Shown here piece by piece: positions 31,629 to 39,954 of a stretch of 64,000 nt of DNA. Every line of letters begins with the position of its first letter. Position 1 is the stretch's first letter. Origin of the DNA: Phycisphaeraceae bacterium (lineage in GTDB: Bacteria; Planctomycetota; Phycisphaerae; Phycisphaerales; UBA1924); assembly GCA_019636535.1 (NCBI GenBank), contig JAHBXK010000001.1, forward strand, positions 278,353 to 342,352, read 5' to 3'. The notes under the pieces were generated by a model. That model saw nothing but the letters and a program-made list of their open reading frames with translations. It was not told the DNA's origin and did no database searches. A program made the position numbers and the translations under genes.

Positions 31629-32854
31629 ACGCCACCAGTTTCGAGTACACCGCCGTCAACCGCGCTGGGGCTCGCACCTCCGGCGTGCTCACCGCCTCCA
31701 GCCGCGGCGAAGCCGTTCGCACGCTCGTCACCCAGGGTCTGACCCCCACCCTCGTCCGCGCTGGGTCTCCGTCAGGCAGAGCGGGCGGACGCGGCCTGTT
31801 CCTCCGCCGAGGAGGCCGACGCGCATCCGTCAAGGACATCGCCCACTTCACCTACCAACTCAGCGTCCTCATCTCCGCGCGAATCCCGATCGGCGACGGC
31901 CTCATGAGCATCGCCTCGCAGGAGCGCGACGGCGAACTCAAGGAGATCATCACCGACGTCGCCCGCCGCGTTCAGGCCGGCGAGCAGATCGCCACCTCGC
32001 TCGAAGCGCACGAACGCGTCTTCGGCTCAACCTACATCGCGACCATCCGCGCCGCCGAGAAGACCGGCACCATGGGCAAGGTGCTCGAGCACCTCTCCGA
32101 CATGCTCGAACGCCAACAAGAGACCCGCCAGCACGTCCGCGGCGCGCTGATGTACCCCATCTGCGTCGTCTCGGTCCTCTCGCTCGCCGTCATCTTCCTC
32201 GTCGCCTTCGTCGTCCCCAAGTTCGCCGGCATGTTCGAGCGCCGCGGCATGGAACTCCCAGTCTTCACGCGCCTGCTCATGGATCTGGGCCTCTCCGTCC
32301 AGCACTACTGGTGGGCATACCTCTTGGCCATCGGCGCGGTCGTCTTCACCGTGCGTCGAACCTGGCGGACCGAGTCCGGCCGCGCTCGCCTCGACACCGC
32401 CCTCCACCGCGTCCCCTACCTCAACCGAATCCTCAGAGGCCTGGCCATCGGCCGCTTCACGCGCGTGCTCGGCGTCAGCCTCTCCTCCGGCCTCAACCTG
32501 CTCGAGTCCGTCCAACTCGCGGGCCGCGCCAGCGGCCGACCGCTCCTCGAAGCCGACGCACGCAAACTCGTCGAGCAGATCAGCGCCGGCGGCCGTCTGT
32601 GCGACATCCTCCCCAACTGCGGGTACATCTCCCCCTTCGCCGCGCGAATGCTCGCCGCGGGCGAGCAGTCCGGAGAGATCCCGCGCATGTGCGACATCGT
32701 GGCACGCCACTACGACCGCGAAACCACCCACCTCGCCAAGAACATCGCCACCGTCATCGAGCCCGTGCTGATTGTCGGGATCGCGCTGGTCGTGCTGGCC
32801 GTGGCGCTCGCCATCTTCCTGCCCATGTGGGACATGGTCAAACTGGTCGGTTGA
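31625..32854 (+). CDS. gspF: GspF/PilC-type inner-membrane platform protein
   Basis: 409 residues from a GTG that overlaps the stop of gspE. An N-terminal region FEYTAVNRAGARTSGVL and two T2SSF helical domains (ISARIPIGDGLMSIASQE and LSSGLNLLESVQLAGRAS) are present, with the usual three membrane segments near residues 180-210, 230-250 and 385-405. GspF forms the cytoplasmic-membrane platform on which the ATPase acts. It is of normal family length. A gap of about 120 bases follows, so the pseudopilin genes may have an extra promoter there. Confidence 0.95.
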   Translation: MNATSFEYTAVNRAGARTSGVLTASSRGEAVRTLVTQGLTPTLVRAGSPSGRAGGRGLFLRRGGRRASVKDIAHFTYQLSVLISARIPIGDGLMSIASQERDGELKEIITDVARRVQAGEQIATSLEAHERVFGSTYIATIRAAEKTGTMGKVLEHLSDMLERQQETRQHVRGALMYPICVVSVLSLAVIFLVAFVVPKFAGMFERRGMELPVFTRLLMDLGLSVQHYWWAYLLAIGAVVFTVRRTWRTESGRARLDTALHRVPYLNRILRGLAIGRFTRVLGVSLSSGLNLLESVQLAGRASGRPLLEADARKLVEQISAGGRLCDILPNCGYISPFAARMLAAGEQSGEIPRMCDIVARHYDRETTHLAKNIATVIEPVLIVGIALVVLAVALAIFLPMWDMVKLVG

Positions 32855-32977
32855 CGCTCAAGCCCGCCCCGAATCACTCCGAGATTAGAGACGATCCGAA
32901 CCGGCGGGCACGCACGCCCCGCCGAACAACCCTCGCGGCCGGTGTGCCGCCACTCAGGAAAACAAGGAGATAGCCAG

Positions 32978-33400
32978 ATGATCGCCGCTCACAGAAACCG
33001 TGCCTTCACCCTCGTCGAACTCATCGTCGTGATCGTCGTCCTGGCGATCCTCTCCGGCGTCGCCATCCCCAAGTACTTCGACTACGCCGCCAAGGCCAAG
33101 GAATCCGCCTGCAAGGCGACGATCGGCGCGGTCCGCTCGGCGCTCGCCAACTGGTTCGCCAACCAGCAACTCACCACCGGCACCGGCGCTTACCCCACCC
33201 TCGTCCAGATGCAGACCCTCGGCACCGTCATGCAGGAGCCGATCCCCGCCAACCCCTTCAAGGACTCGAACACCATCGTGCAGGCCACCTGGGCCGCCAC
33301 GCCCCCCGTCTCCGGCAACGCCGGCTGGGCCTACGACCCCACCCAGGGCAAGTTCTGGGCCAACAGCACCACCACCGGCATCAACGAGCACCTGTGGTGA
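32978..33400 (+). CDS. gspG: Major pseudopilin GspG-like
   Basis: 140 residues from ATG at 32978 with an ideal ribosome site AAGGAG. The type III leader ends NRAFTLVELIVVIV: cleavage before Phe, Glu at mature position 5, and Ala rather than Gly at -1. After the helix IPKYFDYAAKAKESACKATIGAVRSALANW comes a short beta domain with NPFKDSN and GWAYDPTQGKFWANS, as in GspG. It is the main subunit of the pseudopilus. The strong ribosome site, unlike its neighbours, suggests high output as expected for a major subunit. Confidence 0.93.
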   Translation: MIAAHRNRAFTLVELIVVIVVLAILSGVAIPKYFDYAAKAKESACKATIGAVRSALANWFANQQLTTGTGAYPTLVQMQTLGTVMQEPIPANPFKDSNTIVQATWAATPPVSGNAGWAYDPTQGKFWANSTTTGINEHLW

Positions 33401-33426
33401 TCCTCAACCCAACGCCGGATCGGATC

Positions 33427-33966
33427 ATGACCCGCGCCATCCGACAATCCAACCGCGCTCGGACTTCCGGGCGCGGTTTCTCATTGGTCGAACTCATCGT
33501 CGTCATCGTTCTCATCAGCCTGCTCGCCGCCGTCGCCATCCCCTCGCTCAGCCGAGCGGCCGACAGCCGCGCAAGAGCCGGCGTCGAGCAACTCCGACGA
33601 GACCTCGAAGGCGCACGCGACATGGCCTGCCACGGCGGCGTGCGCACATGGGTCGTCTTCTCGATCGCCCAGCAGCGATACGAGTGCTTCATCGAGTCGC
33701 CGTCGAACCCCGGCCGCGCTGGACGAACGCCCCGAACCGACCCCGCCACCGGCAGACCTTTCTCCCAGCCCATCGGCGGACCGGACTGGTCCAACGTCTC
33801 GCTCGTCTCCGTCTCATTCAACGGCGGCACCGAGATCGCCTTCGACTGGCAGGGACGCCCCCTTTCCATGGCCGAACAGCCGCTCACTTCCAACGGTCAG
33901 GTCACCTTCTCCAACGGCCGATCCCTCTCTGTCTCGCACACCAACGGCTCGGTCTCATCCCAGTAA
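33427..33966 (+). CDS. gspH: Minor pseudopilin GspH-like
   Basis: 179 residues from ATG at 33427 (a GTG at 33394, overlapping gspG, is the alternative). The prepilin motif GRGFSLVELIVVIVLISLL has Gly before the cleavage site and Glu at +5. The rest is a GspH-type beta domain (GVEQLRRDLEGARDMACHGG, IAFDWQGRPLSMAEQ). It caps or primes the pseudopilus in type II systems. Assignment to H rather than another minor pseudopilin rests on order and length. Confidence 0.85.
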   Translation: MTRAIRQSNRARTSGRGFSLVELIVVIVLISLLAAVAIPSLSRAADSRARAGVEQLRRDLEGARDMACHGGVRTWVVFSIAQQRYECFIESPSNPGRAGRTPRTDPATGRPFSQPIGGPDWSNVSLVSVSFNGGTEIAFDWQGRPLSMAEQPLTSNGQVTFSNGRSLSVSHTNGSVSSQ

Positions 33967-33972
33967 CGCGCC

Positions 33973-34401
33973 ATGAGCCTCACCCGGTCAACCCTCCGCT
34001 CCCCCGGCTTCACGCTCATCGAAGCCATCGGTGCCATCGTCCTGCTCTCCATCGCCGTGCCCGTCATGTTCTGGGCACTCCGCGACGCCCAACTCCGACG
34101 CGCCGATCCCGCCTCCCTCACCGTCGCCCGCTGGCTCGCGGTCGAACGCATGGAAACCGTCATCGCCGACCGCCACGCACCCGCACGCGGCTACGCCCAC
34201 ATCATCCCCGCCAACTACCCCGCCGAATCGCCCGTGCCCGGCTTCCCCTCCCACACGCGCACCGTCACCATCACCGAAACCGGACCCGCCCTCACCGGCC
34301 CAGGCTCCGGCTACAAGTTCGTCCGCGTCTCCGTCACCTACCAAGGCGCAGGCGGCGCCCAACGCACCTTCGAACTGACCTCCATCGTCACCGACTACTG
34401 A
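33973..34401 (+). CDS. gspI: Minor pseudopilin GspI-like
   Basis: 142 residues. It starts MSLTRSTLRSPGFTLIEAIGA with a class III prepilin leader (PG, then FTLIE). VMFWALRDAQLRRADPASLTVARWLAVERMETVIAD forms the long helix, and the C-terminal RTVTITETGPAL / FVRVSVTYQG is the small beta domain. It lies six bases after gspH. GspI is a tip component of the pseudopilus. The family label comes from position and size. Confidence 0.8.
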   Translation: MSLTRSTLRSPGFTLIEAIGAIVLLSIAVPVMFWALRDAQLRRADPASLTVARWLAVERMETVIADRHAPARGYAHIIPANYPAESPVPGFPSHTRTVTITETGPALTGPGSGYKFVRVSVTYQGAGGAQRTFELTSIVTDY

Positions 34402-34412
34402 GACGACTCCCG

Positions 34413-34982
34413 ATGCCCGCCAACTCAATCCACAACCCTCACGCCGCGACCAAGCGTTCAGGCTTCACGCTCATCGAGGTCATCGCCACCATCTCCGTCC
34501 TCGCCATCACGCTCACGCTCGCCTCGCGCATCATCTTCACGTCCATGGACGGCTACGCCGCCTCCGCCACAGCCTCCCGACTCGTCGCATCCATCTCGAC
34601 AGGCCTCGAGGTTGCCGCCACCCACCTCCGCGACCTCCCCGCTTCGTCCGAGAACGACGGTTCACCCGACATCACGTCGATCTCCTCAACCTCCATCAAC
34701 TGGGGCAACTCCGGCTCGCTCCGCCTCCACAACGGCGCCCTCGAACTCACCCCCGACGAACCCTCCGCCCACGCACAAGTCCTCATCTCCAACGTGACCT
34801 CCCTCTCCATCCTCCCCCTCGACGCCACCGCAAACGCACTCTCCCTGCCGCTCAGCGGCTCGCCCGCACGCCAGACGCGCCAGATCCAGATCTCCATCAC
34901 CGCCGAGCAACACGGCCTCAGCCGGACGCTCCGCACACGCGTCTTCACCCGCTGCGCAGCCGCCCCCGGCTCGGGCTCATAA
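34413..34982 (+). CDS. gspJ: Minor pseudopilin GspJ-like
   Basis: 189 residues from ATG at 34413 (MPANSIHNPHAATKRSGFTLIE). The prepilin motif SGFTLIEVIATISVLAITLTL is clear, followed by RIIFTSMDGYAASATASRLVASI and a larger beta domain, fitting GspJ. It comes 11 bases after gspI. The much longer frame upstream is a shadow and is not used. GspK is not seen; the tip complex may be J-I-H only or K may lie elsewhere. Confidence 0.8.
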   Translation: MPANSIHNPHAATKRSGFTLIEVIATISVLAITLTLASRIIFTSMDGYAASATASRLVASISTGLEVAATHLRDLPASSENDGSPDITSISSTSINWGNSGSLRLHNGALELTPDEPSAHAQVLISNVTSLSILPLDATANALSLPLSGSPARQTRQIQISITAEQHGLSRTLRTRVFTRCAAAPGSGS

Positions 34983-35081
34983 CCACGCGACCAATCTCCA
35001 CATCCCCCCTCGCGCCGTTCTTGCGCTCACACCCCGCGCGCCCACGCCCCTGCCCACCCCAGAGCCAAGACGCCCCCGCAA

Positions 35082-36893
35082 ATGGTCGATGTCCCCGATT
35101 CCGACGCGTCCAAAGCGCGCTCTCACTTCACGCCACTCATCCGAACACCCGGGCAATTCATGCGCCGAGCAATCGTCGAAATCTCGCCAGGTCAGATCCG
35201 CCTGCTCATCACCAGCGGCACACACATCCTCGCGCTCGGCGAACGCACCATCGATCTGTCCACAACGCTGCCCGAGGGCTCCAGCGCCATCAGCGAAACC
35301 TTCAACACCGCAACCGATCCCCTCACCGATCTCGTCCGCGAGTCGAAAGCAGCGGGCCTGCCCGCCGTCATCGTCGTGCACGGCGCGGGCAACACCCTGA
35401 ACGCCTCATCGAACGCCCAAGGCACGGGCGAACGGAGCGGCGCCGTCGTCCAGTCATGCCCCCGAAAGTCCGGCACGCGCTCCGCACGCTCGGCAGCGCT
35501 CCTCGCCCTCGACGCCGCCACCTCCCTCGACTTCGATTCCTCTCCCAACGCCGCCTTCGCCGCCGCGACCGATCCCGACCGAGTCCACGCGATCGCCTTC
35601 GTCATGGCCGACCAGATCGTGGCCGAAACGCGCGATCTCGCCCTCAAGGCCGGCCTCAAGTTCGAAGGCTCGCTCCCCGGCGAAGCCGTCTGCACCACAG
35701 GCTGCCTCGCCGAGTCACTCCGCCTCGAACACCAGCACAACACGCCCGACCAGACCGAAGCGTTCATCTGGATCGATGAGAACGCCGCCTGCCTCTGCAT
35801 CGCATCGTCCGGCCGCCTCCTCCTCTCGCGCAGCATCTCCATCGGCCTCGATGCGCTCGTCGAGTCACTCAGCAAGCCGATCCGTGGCGCCGATCACAAC
35901 ATGGCGTGCGTCCGCTTCGATCGCGCTGGCGCACGCAGACTCCTCGTGTCCCGCGGCATCCCCCACGCCGCCGATCCGATCGACGGACACCCCGACCTCA
36001 CCGGCGCATCGCTCCTCCCGCTCCTGCAGCCCGTCCTGCAGCGAATCGCCGTCGAGATCAAGCAGACCGTCCGCTTCGGTCTGGCCGAGGAGCACCGCCA
36101 GGGCCTCTCGCTCAGGGTCGTTGGCCCCGCCGCTCACGTTCCTCGCCTTCAGGAAGTGCTCGCCGCCCTCTCGGGTCTGAGCCCCAGCCTGGTCGCCGCG
36201 ACTTCCGCCGACGGTCCTCACCCATCCGCGGCGGCGATCGGGCAGATCGCCCCGCACGCCCTCCGCCCGATCACCGATCAGCAGTCAACGCGAACCCGGC
36301 GTACCCGCGCGGCCGCGCTCGCCGGCACCGCCCTCGCGCTCGCCTGGGTCGGCCTCAGCGCCTTCAACGATCACGCAAACACCAAACTCCACCGCAAAGA
36401 CCTCCTCCTCCACAAGGCCTCCGCCGACACGGCCCGCGCACAACTCGCCCAGTCACAACACGCAGTCTCCATCCGCTCCGCGGCACGAACCCTCGAAACG
36501 CACATCGCCTCCACCATCGGAACCAGCCCCGAGTGGCCCGACGTCCTGGTCTGGCTCGCCGCCAACACCCAGCCCGCCATCCGCTACGCACTCATCGAGT
36601 GCGACTCCAGGTCCGAAGCACCCGCCCTCCGGCTCGCCGGCGTTGCGCACAACACCGATCGCGCTGCCGTCAACAACGACATCTCAACCCTTCTCGCCCT
36701 ACTCCGCGAGTGGCCCCCCGCCGATCGCGTCCAACTCCGAAGCGCTGAGGTCCACGGCGACGCCGCCGGTTGCACGGGCACCTTCGAGATCATGGTCACC
36801 TTCGTCTCGCTCCCCAACAAGTCCGCCCTCACCGATCTCCAGCACCCTCTCGCGTCCGTCAACGCGCCAGCCCGAGCGGAGGACAACCGATGA
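35082..36893 (+). CDS. GspL-like PilM-PilN fusion protein
   Basis: 603 residues. Residues about 30-380 are an actin-like (PilM/GspL) domain: IVEISPGQIRLLITSG at the start, FIWIDENAACLCIASSGRLLLSRSI in the middle, and a GPAAHVPRLQEVL end. A membrane helix sits at about 410-427 (AALAGTALALAWVGLSAF), followed by a coiled and PilN-like periplasmic domain (residues 440-600). GspL has this same order, so it links the ATPase to the periplasm. The start is unclear: ATG at 35082 or the ATG at 35160. It overlaps the next gene by four bases (ATGA). Confidence 0.75.
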   Translation: MVDVPDSDASKARSHFTPLIRTPGQFMRRAIVEISPGQIRLLITSGTHILALGERTIDLSTTLPEGSSAISETFNTATDPLTDLVRESKAAGLPAVIVVHGAGNTLNASSNAQGTGERSGAVVQSCPRKSGTRSARSAALLALDAATSLDFDSSPNAAFAAATDPDRVHAIAFVMADQIVAETRDLALKAGLKFEGSLPGEAVCTTGCLAESLRLEHQHNTPDQTEAFIWIDENAACLCIASSGRLLLSRSISIGLDALVESLSKPIRGADHNMACVRFDRAGARRLLVSRGIPHAADPIDGHPDLTGASLLPLLQPVLQRIAVEIKQTVRFGLAEEHRQGLSLRVVGPAAHVPRLQEVLAALSGLSPSLVAATSADGPHPSAAAIGQIAPHALRPITDQQSTRTRRTRAAALAGTALALAWVGLSAFNDHANTKLHRKDLLLHKASADTARAQLAQSQHAVSIRSAARTLETHIASTIGTSPEWPDVLVWLAANTQPAIRYALIECDSRSEAPALRLAGVAHNTDRAAVNNDISTLLALLREWPPADRVQLRSAEVHGDAAGCTGTFEIMVTFVSLPNKSALTDLQHPLASVNAPARAEDNR

Positions 36894-37579
36894 ACCGCGA
36901 TCAGACCCGCGACCTCGCGGCGTTCATCCTCGTCGGCGCACTCGTCGCCGGCGCAGCCCAGCACTTCATCGGCTCGCCCGCCGCACGCGCACTCGCCGTC
37001 GCAAGCGCTGAGGCCAGCGACGCCCGCGCGTCTCTCGCCGCGTTCCAATCCTCCCCCGTCATCGCCGATCCGGCGAACGAGCGAACCCAACTCCAGCGAA
37101 TCTGCGCTCTCGCCGTCGCCCACGGCAGGCCCGCCCGCGACGCCGAGGCCCTGCTCTCCGGCATCCATCGAATCGCCGCCGAGTGCGACATCAGCATCGA
37201 CGCCGTGCGACCCACCGGCACGAGCGCCGTCTCCCGCCCATCGCCCACGCCCCAAGCCGCCGGAACAACAACCGCCGACGCCGCCAAACCCGCCGCCCCC
37301 GACACCGTCCTGAATTGCGACATCTCCCTCAGGGGCGAGTACGACGGGGTCATCCGCTTCCTTCTCCGCCTCAACGAACTCGGCTGGCACAAGGTGCGCT
37401 CACTCCGCATCGCGCCCACCGGCGCTGACGCCTACCCCACCACCGAGGCCCGCCTCGAGCTCTCCCTCTTCGACTTCGCCCTCCCCGAGCAGGCCCTCGC
37501 GCTCTCAAACACGCAGGGCGCTCCCACGCCACCGCCGCAGGCCGATCAGCAACACTCTCCACAACCGGAGAAGCGATGA
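36890..37579 (+). CDS. PilO/GspM-like assembly protein
   Basis: 229 residues, ATG overlapping the stop of the GspL-like gene. One membrane helix at the N-terminus (AAFILVGALVAGAAQHFIG), a helical segment with LLSGIHRIAAECDISIDAV, and a ferredoxin-like domain (ISLRGEYDGVIRFLLRLNELGWHKVRS), the fold of PilO and GspM. The C-terminus is Pro/Gln-rich. It partners the GspL-like protein in the inner-membrane platform. It overlaps the next gene by four bases. PilO is the closer match; family call moderate. Confidence 0.75.
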   Translation: MNRDQTRDLAAFILVGALVAGAAQHFIGSPAARALAVASAEASDARASLAAFQSSPVIADPANERTQLQRICALAVAHGRPARDAEALLSGIHRIAAECDISIDAVRPTGTSAVSRPSPTPQAAGTTTADAAKPAAPDTVLNCDISLRGEYDGVIRFLLRLNELGWHKVRSLRIAPTGADAYPTTEARLELSLFDFALPEQALALSNTQGAPTPPPQADQQHSPQPEKR

Positions 37580-38145
37580 GCCAGATCCAGACCACCCACT
37601 ACCGCTACTGGCTCCTCGCCGCCCTGCTCGCGCCCATGGTCGCGACCTTCCTCGTTCGATTCGGTGGGAGCGCAGGCCCTCGCCCCGCATCCGCCGACCT
37701 GGTCATGATCGACGCGTCCTCGAATCCCACCGCAACCCCGTTCATCGACACCCCCTCCATCACACCGACGCTGACCCCCAGGCAGGCCGCGGCACGCGAC
37801 TGGTTCGCCCGGGCGCGCACACAGGTCACCGACCGTTCGCCCCTGATCCGCCCGCAACCACCGGCAAAGGTGCAGCAACCCGTCACCGAGCCCACGCCCG
37901 AGCCCCAACCCGCCGAGCAGCCCCGCATCGAACGGCCCGACCTCCGCGTCACCGGCATGATCACCGGCGGCGGAGTCGACTACGTCTCTCTCAACCACAA
38001 ACTCGCGAGAGTCGGCGACGAAGTCGCCCCCGGCTGGCGCGTCGAGTCCATCGACATCGTCCGCGGCATCGCCGTCATCGCCCACAGCACCGGCCAGACC
38101 CTCGAACTCGCGGTCGACCGACCCCGACTCACCGGCGGCGACTGA
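37576..38145 (+). CDS. GspC/PilP-like protein
   Basis: 189 residues, ATG overlapping the previous stop. A membrane helix (YWLLAALLAPMVATFLV) is followed by a Pro-rich linker (residues 75-120) and a C-terminal HR-type beta domain: MITGGGVDYVSLNHKLARVGDEV and GWRVESIDIVRGIAVIAHS. In GspC and PilP this domain binds the secretin at the outer membrane. It is the last gene of the operon; the next gene converges 10 bases away. A secretin should exist elsewhere in the genome. Confidence 0.75.
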   Translation: MSQIQTTHYRYWLLAALLAPMVATFLVRFGGSAGPRPASADLVMIDASSNPTATPFIDTPSITPTLTPRQAAARDWFARARTQVTDRSPLIRPQPPAKVQQPVTEPTPEPQPAEQPRIERPDLRVTGMITGGGVDYVSLNHKLARVGDEVAPGWRVESIDIVRGIAVIAHSTGQTLELAVDRPRLTGGD

Positions 38146-38155
38146 CCCGAGCCGT

Positions 38156-39070
38156 TCACCCGCCCCGCGCAGCGATCGCCGCGATCCGCGACCGATCCGA
38201 CACCCAAACGCCTCCGGGCCGCTCAACCGTCACCACGAACGCCGCGACGTCTCCGATCGCCAGCCGCGGCTCGATCGGAACGATCACCTCCGACTCCGTC
38301 GTGCGAACATCGAAGACACCCCCGTGCACCGGGAACCGCTCGTCCCGCTCCGCGTCGAACACCCACAACTGATACTGCTCCGACGACGGGTCGTTCGGTG
38401 TCAGCCCGCTGAACACCATGTACCCCGTCTGACGCTCCGTGTTCCAGACGACGCGACCCGTCACCGTTCGGCCCAGCGAATCCGTCCCCGCCTGCCACGT
38501 CACGACCAGCGTCTTCGGGTCCGACGCCAGTTCAGCCAGCGTCACGCGCCCAGACTCGTTCGTCCCTGCCCGCGGCACCGCAAACCAGACCACCCACGCC
38601 AGCGCCAGCACCGCCGCCACCGCCCAACCAGCCCCAGGCCTCACCCATGGGCGACGCGCAACAGGCGCCGCACGTTCCCCAGCGCCAACCGACGCAGCGT
38701 TCGATCGCGCACGACCGGGATGCGAAAGAGCGAGTCGCGCTTCGCCGTTCCGAGACCCCGTCCGCGCTGACACTCCCCCCGCTTGTCCCAACGCACCCGC
38801 GTTTGCTCGTCCGGCAACCCACGCGGCACCCGCCGCCTTCAACCCCTCGAGCACCCGATCCGGCGCGGGTTCAACCGCCCGCAAGTCGCTCAGGTCCAGC
38901 AGAGCGGTCACGTACACCATCTCGTCCCGACCGTGCTCCCCCACCCCGTCCCCGCCACCCAGACGCCCCGCCAACTCGGCGCAGTCCGCTCCGCTCAACT
39001 CCCCCACCGCCTCATCGGCGAGCAACTCCAGCAGCCGCTCATCGGCAAAGTCCGCTCGGTGCGATCTCAC
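38156..39070 (-). CDS. Anti-sigma factor, RskA type
   Basis: 304 residues overlapping the end of the sigma gene by four bases (ATGA). Residues 1-60 contain LLELLADEAVGELSGADCAEL, the N-terminal anti-sigma helices. A Pro/Ala-rich cytoplasmic linker leads to one membrane helix (AGWAVAAVLALAWVVWFAVP, about residues 147-166). The periplasmic RskA domain is recognisable from TGRVVWNTERQTGYMVFSGL, YQLWVFDAERDERFP and AAFVVTVERPGGVW. It should hold the sigma factor at the membrane until a signal releases it. The CxxC redox pair of RskA is not seen. Confidence 0.85.
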   Translation of the reverse strand: MRSHRADFADERLLELLADEAVGELSGADCAELAGRLGGGDGVGEHGRDEMVYVTALLDLSDLRAVEPAPDRVLEGLKAAGAAWVAGRANAGALGQAGGVSARTGSRNGEARLALSHPGRARSNAASVGAGERAAPVARRPWVRPGAGWAVAAVLALAWVVWFAVPRAGTNESGRVTLAELASDPKTLVVTWQAGTDSLGRTVTGRVVWNTERQTGYMVFSGLTPNDPSSEQYQLWVFDAERDERFPVHGGVFDVRTTESEVIVPIEPRLAIGDVAAFVVTVERPGGVWVSDRSRIAAIAARGG

Positions 39071-39669
39071 GGAGCCACCTCCCCCCGCTCATCACGAGCC
39101 GCCGCGGCCCCACCCGACCGCGTCCCAGCGCCATCCTCCCCCTGCTGCCCCAGGATCTCGCGCAAGCGAATAAGGCCCCGCCGAACGTGCGTCTTGACGG
39201 TGCCCAGCGGCAGCCCCGTCGACTCGGCGATCCGCTCGTGCGATAACCCTTGGTAGATCGAGAGCCGCAGCACCCGCTGCTGTTCCGGCCTCAGTGTCTC
39301 CAGCGCAGCCGCGGCGGCAGCCGCTTCCTCCGAAACCTCGATCTCTTGCAAAGATTCGTTCTCAACCGGCCCCATCCGATCGTCAAACTCCGCCGACTCG
39401 GGCCGCCTCGACAGCCGCCGACGACGGTCGATCAGCCGCCGACGGGCGATCATCGCGATGAACGTCGCCTCCGACGCAACCGTGGGGTCAAACCGCCCCG
39501 CGCTCTTCCACACGTCCAGAAAGATCTCCTGAACGGCGTCCTCGCATTCGGTCGGATTGAACCCGCGCTTCCGTGCCAGCGACCACACGAGCCCGCTGTA
39601 CCGATCGATGCACGCTTGCACCGAAGCCGGGTCACCCTGGGCGACTTGTTGGAGAATGCTGTCCGGCAC
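39067..39669 (-). CDS. ECF RNA polymerase sigma factor (SigK-like)
   Basis: 200 residues from GTG at 39669, which has AAGGAG 12 bases before it and begins at the conserved region (VPDSILQQVAQGDPASVQ); an ATG at 39777 would add an unusual Cys-rich extension. Sigma region 2 is VWSLARKRGFNPTECEDAVQ with FLDVWKSAGRFDP; region 4 is RPEQQRVLRLSIYQGLSHER followed by GLPLGTVKTHVRRGLIRLRE. It directs RNA polymerase to a specific promoter set and is paired with the RskA-type anti-sigma gene downstream. Region 2 and 4 spacing fits the ECF group. Confidence 0.9.
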   Translation of the reverse strand: MPDSILQQVAQGDPASVQACIDRYSGLVWSLARKRGFNPTECEDAVQEIFLDVWKSAGRFDPTVASEATFIAMIARRRLIDRRRRLSRRPESAEFDDRMGPVENESLQEIEVSEEAAAAAAALETLRPEQQRVLRLSIYQGLSHERIAESTGLPLGTVKTHVRRGLIRLREILGQQGEDGAGTRSGGAAAARDERGEVAP

Positions 39670-39860
39670 GTGCGCTGCGGGCTCCTTGATCCTGCGGGAT
39701 GGTATTGCCCGCGGGCACGGAGCACAATCCCGGTCCAGGAGTCCCAGCATTCGCGGATTGGCTGCGCACGTCACCATCGCTCAATGGCTTCGAGTGGTCA
39801 ACGCCATTCCGATTCGAGCCGCACAACTTGTTGAAGGCCCGCCCCCCCCGGCAAAAATGA

Positions 39861-39890
39861 CAACGCCCCGGGCCGAAGCCCGGGGCGTTG
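39861..39890 (-). terminator. Intrinsic terminator of the dockerin protein gene
   Basis: CAACGCCCCGGGC and GCCCGGGGCGTTG form a perfect 13-base-pair stem with a CGAA tetraloop. On the minus strand it is followed at four bases by TTTTT, giving a textbook Rho-independent terminator 65 bases after the stop of the secreted protein at 39955. Confidence 0.85.
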
Positions 39891-39954
39891 CGGATCATTC
39901 GATCTCCGTGACCGATTCAGAGCAATCGATCACGCTTCGGTCAGGCAACCCGAA

